DNA of 5,616 nucleotides from Candidatus Poribacteria bacterium (GTDB lineage Bacteria; Poribacteria; WGA-4E; WGA-3G). The DNA is taken from assembly GCA_009835515.1 (NCBI GenBank), contig VXXH01000207.1, forward strand, positions 1 through 5,616. Direction: 5' to 3'. This document shows positions 4,926 through 5,616 of the stretch, piece after piece. Under the pieces are notes generated by a model that saw nothing but the letters and a program-made list of their open reading frames with translations, searched no databases and was not told the DNA's origin. The position numbers and the translations under genes are program-made. How positions within the stretch are numbered: position 1 is the first letter of the stretch; each line of letters opens with the position of its first letter.

Positions 4926-5616
4926 TTATTCATCGCCACCGAATACGCCCAACCGTATCAGGTAATAGACCAGTGTAAGGACGCTTGTCACCGCTGCAGC
5001 AAGATAAGTTAAAAACGCCGCGTTCAACACCTTACTCGCGTGTCGATTCTCTTCCGGCGAGAGCATCCCCGCTTCATCCATTGCGACTTTCGCACGTCTG
5101 CTGGCATCCCATTCAACGGGAAGCGTTATCAGCGAAAAAACGACACCCACTGAAAATAGGCATACGCCCAGGAATATCAAGCCTGTGAACTGGAGAAAGA
5201 CTCCTGCTATCAGCAAAATATACGCAAAGGTTGAACTGAAATTAGTCGCAGGAACAAGCGCAGTCCGCAGACCTAACATGCCGTAATTGTGCGCATCCTG
5301 CATCGCGTGTCCCGCTTCATGACAGGCGACACCTATTGCGGAGAGCGACTGACTCGAATAAACATCCTCAGATAACCGCAGTGCTTTCTTAGAGGGATCG
5401 TAGTGGTCGCTTAACCACCCACCTGAACGTTCAATCCGGACACCGCTCACACCGTGCCTTTTAAGCATCAGTTCAGCAGCCTGTGCCCCAGTGAGTCCGC
5501 TCCGCGACCCGACTTTCGAGTATTTTGAAAATATCGATTTTGTGCGAAACGTCGCATATAGAGACAAGGCAAGTCCCGGTGCTATAATTATAAAATACAG
5601 TGGGTCAAAGAAACCC
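4926..5616 (-). CDS. YugP-type membrane zinc metallopeptidase (start just outside window)
   Basis: The frame runs leftward from the right edge to the TAA at 4928-4926, giving 229 complete residues. The YugP family is about this long, so only the first few codons should be missing. The visible start FFDPLYFIIIAPGLALSLYA is the family's N-terminal membrane helix. It is followed by FSKYSKVGSRSGLTGAQAAE, the DHYDPSKKALRLSEDVY segment, and the zinc-binding HEAGH in VACHEAGHAMQDA (bases 5307-5321), which supplies two histidine ligands and the catalytic glutamate. Two further hydrophobic stretches follow (about visible residues 128-163 and 200-222), separated by LPVEWDASRRA, whose glutamate is a candidate third zinc ligand. 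This is a membrane-anchored putative protease (Zn_peptidase_2 family) of unsettled physiological substrate. A TTG at 5567-5565 is not the start, because the family-typical N-terminal helix lies upstream of it. Confidence 0.92.
   Translation of the reverse strand, partial: GFFDPLYFIIIAPGLALSLYATFRTKSIFSKYSKVGSRSGLTGAQAAELMLKRHGVSGVRIERSGGWLSDHYDPSKKALRLSEDVYSSQSLSAIGVACHEAGHAMQDAHNYGMLGLRTALVPATNFSSTFAYILLIAGVFLQFTGLIFLGVCLFSVGVVFSLITLPVEWDASRRAKVAMDEAGMLSPEENRHASKVLNAAFLTYLAAAVTSVLTLVYYLIRLGVFGGDE

Noticed and set aside
5565..5567. TTG as the start of the YugP-like protein
   Set aside because: The same frame continues to the window edge and encodes the family's N-terminal membrane helix.

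Overview
The window reads as an ordinary-looking stretch of bacterial chromosome with no mobile-element genes, tRNAs, rRNAs or CRISPR array. Six protein genes are supported, two of them cut by the window edges. Best guess for the source is a Candidatus Poribacteria-like or other uncultured, often marine or sponge-associated, bacterium. The reasons are a stand-alone PhyH-family dioxygenase beside an SCP2 protein, tetratricopeptide (TPR) and YugP-like genes, moderate GC, and short C6/G6 and GCCCC-GTA-GGGGC hairpin repeats between genes. This assignment rests on recall of similar genomes, not on a search, and is only moderately secure.

Layout, left to right. (1) 2-1141, plus strand: C-terminal part of a TPR-repeat protein, open at the left edge. 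(2) 1121-2326, minus strand: a PLP-dependent trans-sulfuration enzyme of Cys/Met metabolism, overlapping the TPR gene tail to tail by 21 bp. (3) 2376-2945, minus strand: an O6-methylguanine-DNA methyltransferase with the PCHR active site, 49 bp upstream of gene 2 and likely co-transcribed with it. (4) A short divergent intergenic region (2946-3020) with a good sigma70-type promoter reading right and a palindrome over its -10 element. (5) 3021-3419, plus strand: a small SCP2 lipid-binding protein. (6) 3437-4228, plus strand: a phytanoyl-CoA dioxygenase (PhyH) family Fe(II)/2-oxoglutarate oxygenase with a complete HxD...H...R set, 17 bp after gene 5. (7) 4229-4402: a 174-bp spacer with one GC hairpin and two tandem 30-nt hairpin units. 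(8) 4403-4831, plus strand: a small VOC/glyoxalase-fold protein. (9) 4832-4925: a spacer with a C6/G6 hairpin repeat. (10) 4926-5616, minus strand: a YugP-type membrane zinc metallopeptidase, cut by the right edge within a few residues of its start.

The most suggestive functional unit is SCP2-PhyH, probably an operon: a small hydrophobic-ligand carrier followed immediately by a non-haem iron hydroxylase. The downstream VOC protein may belong to the same oxidative pathway, but a 174-bp structured spacer separates it. The genes to the left (DNA alkylation repair plus sulfur amino-acid metabolism) form an independent leftward unit. No clearly new multi-gene system is visible. The items most worth a second look are the paired hairpins with a compensatory base change before the VOC gene and the SCP2-PhyH pairing.
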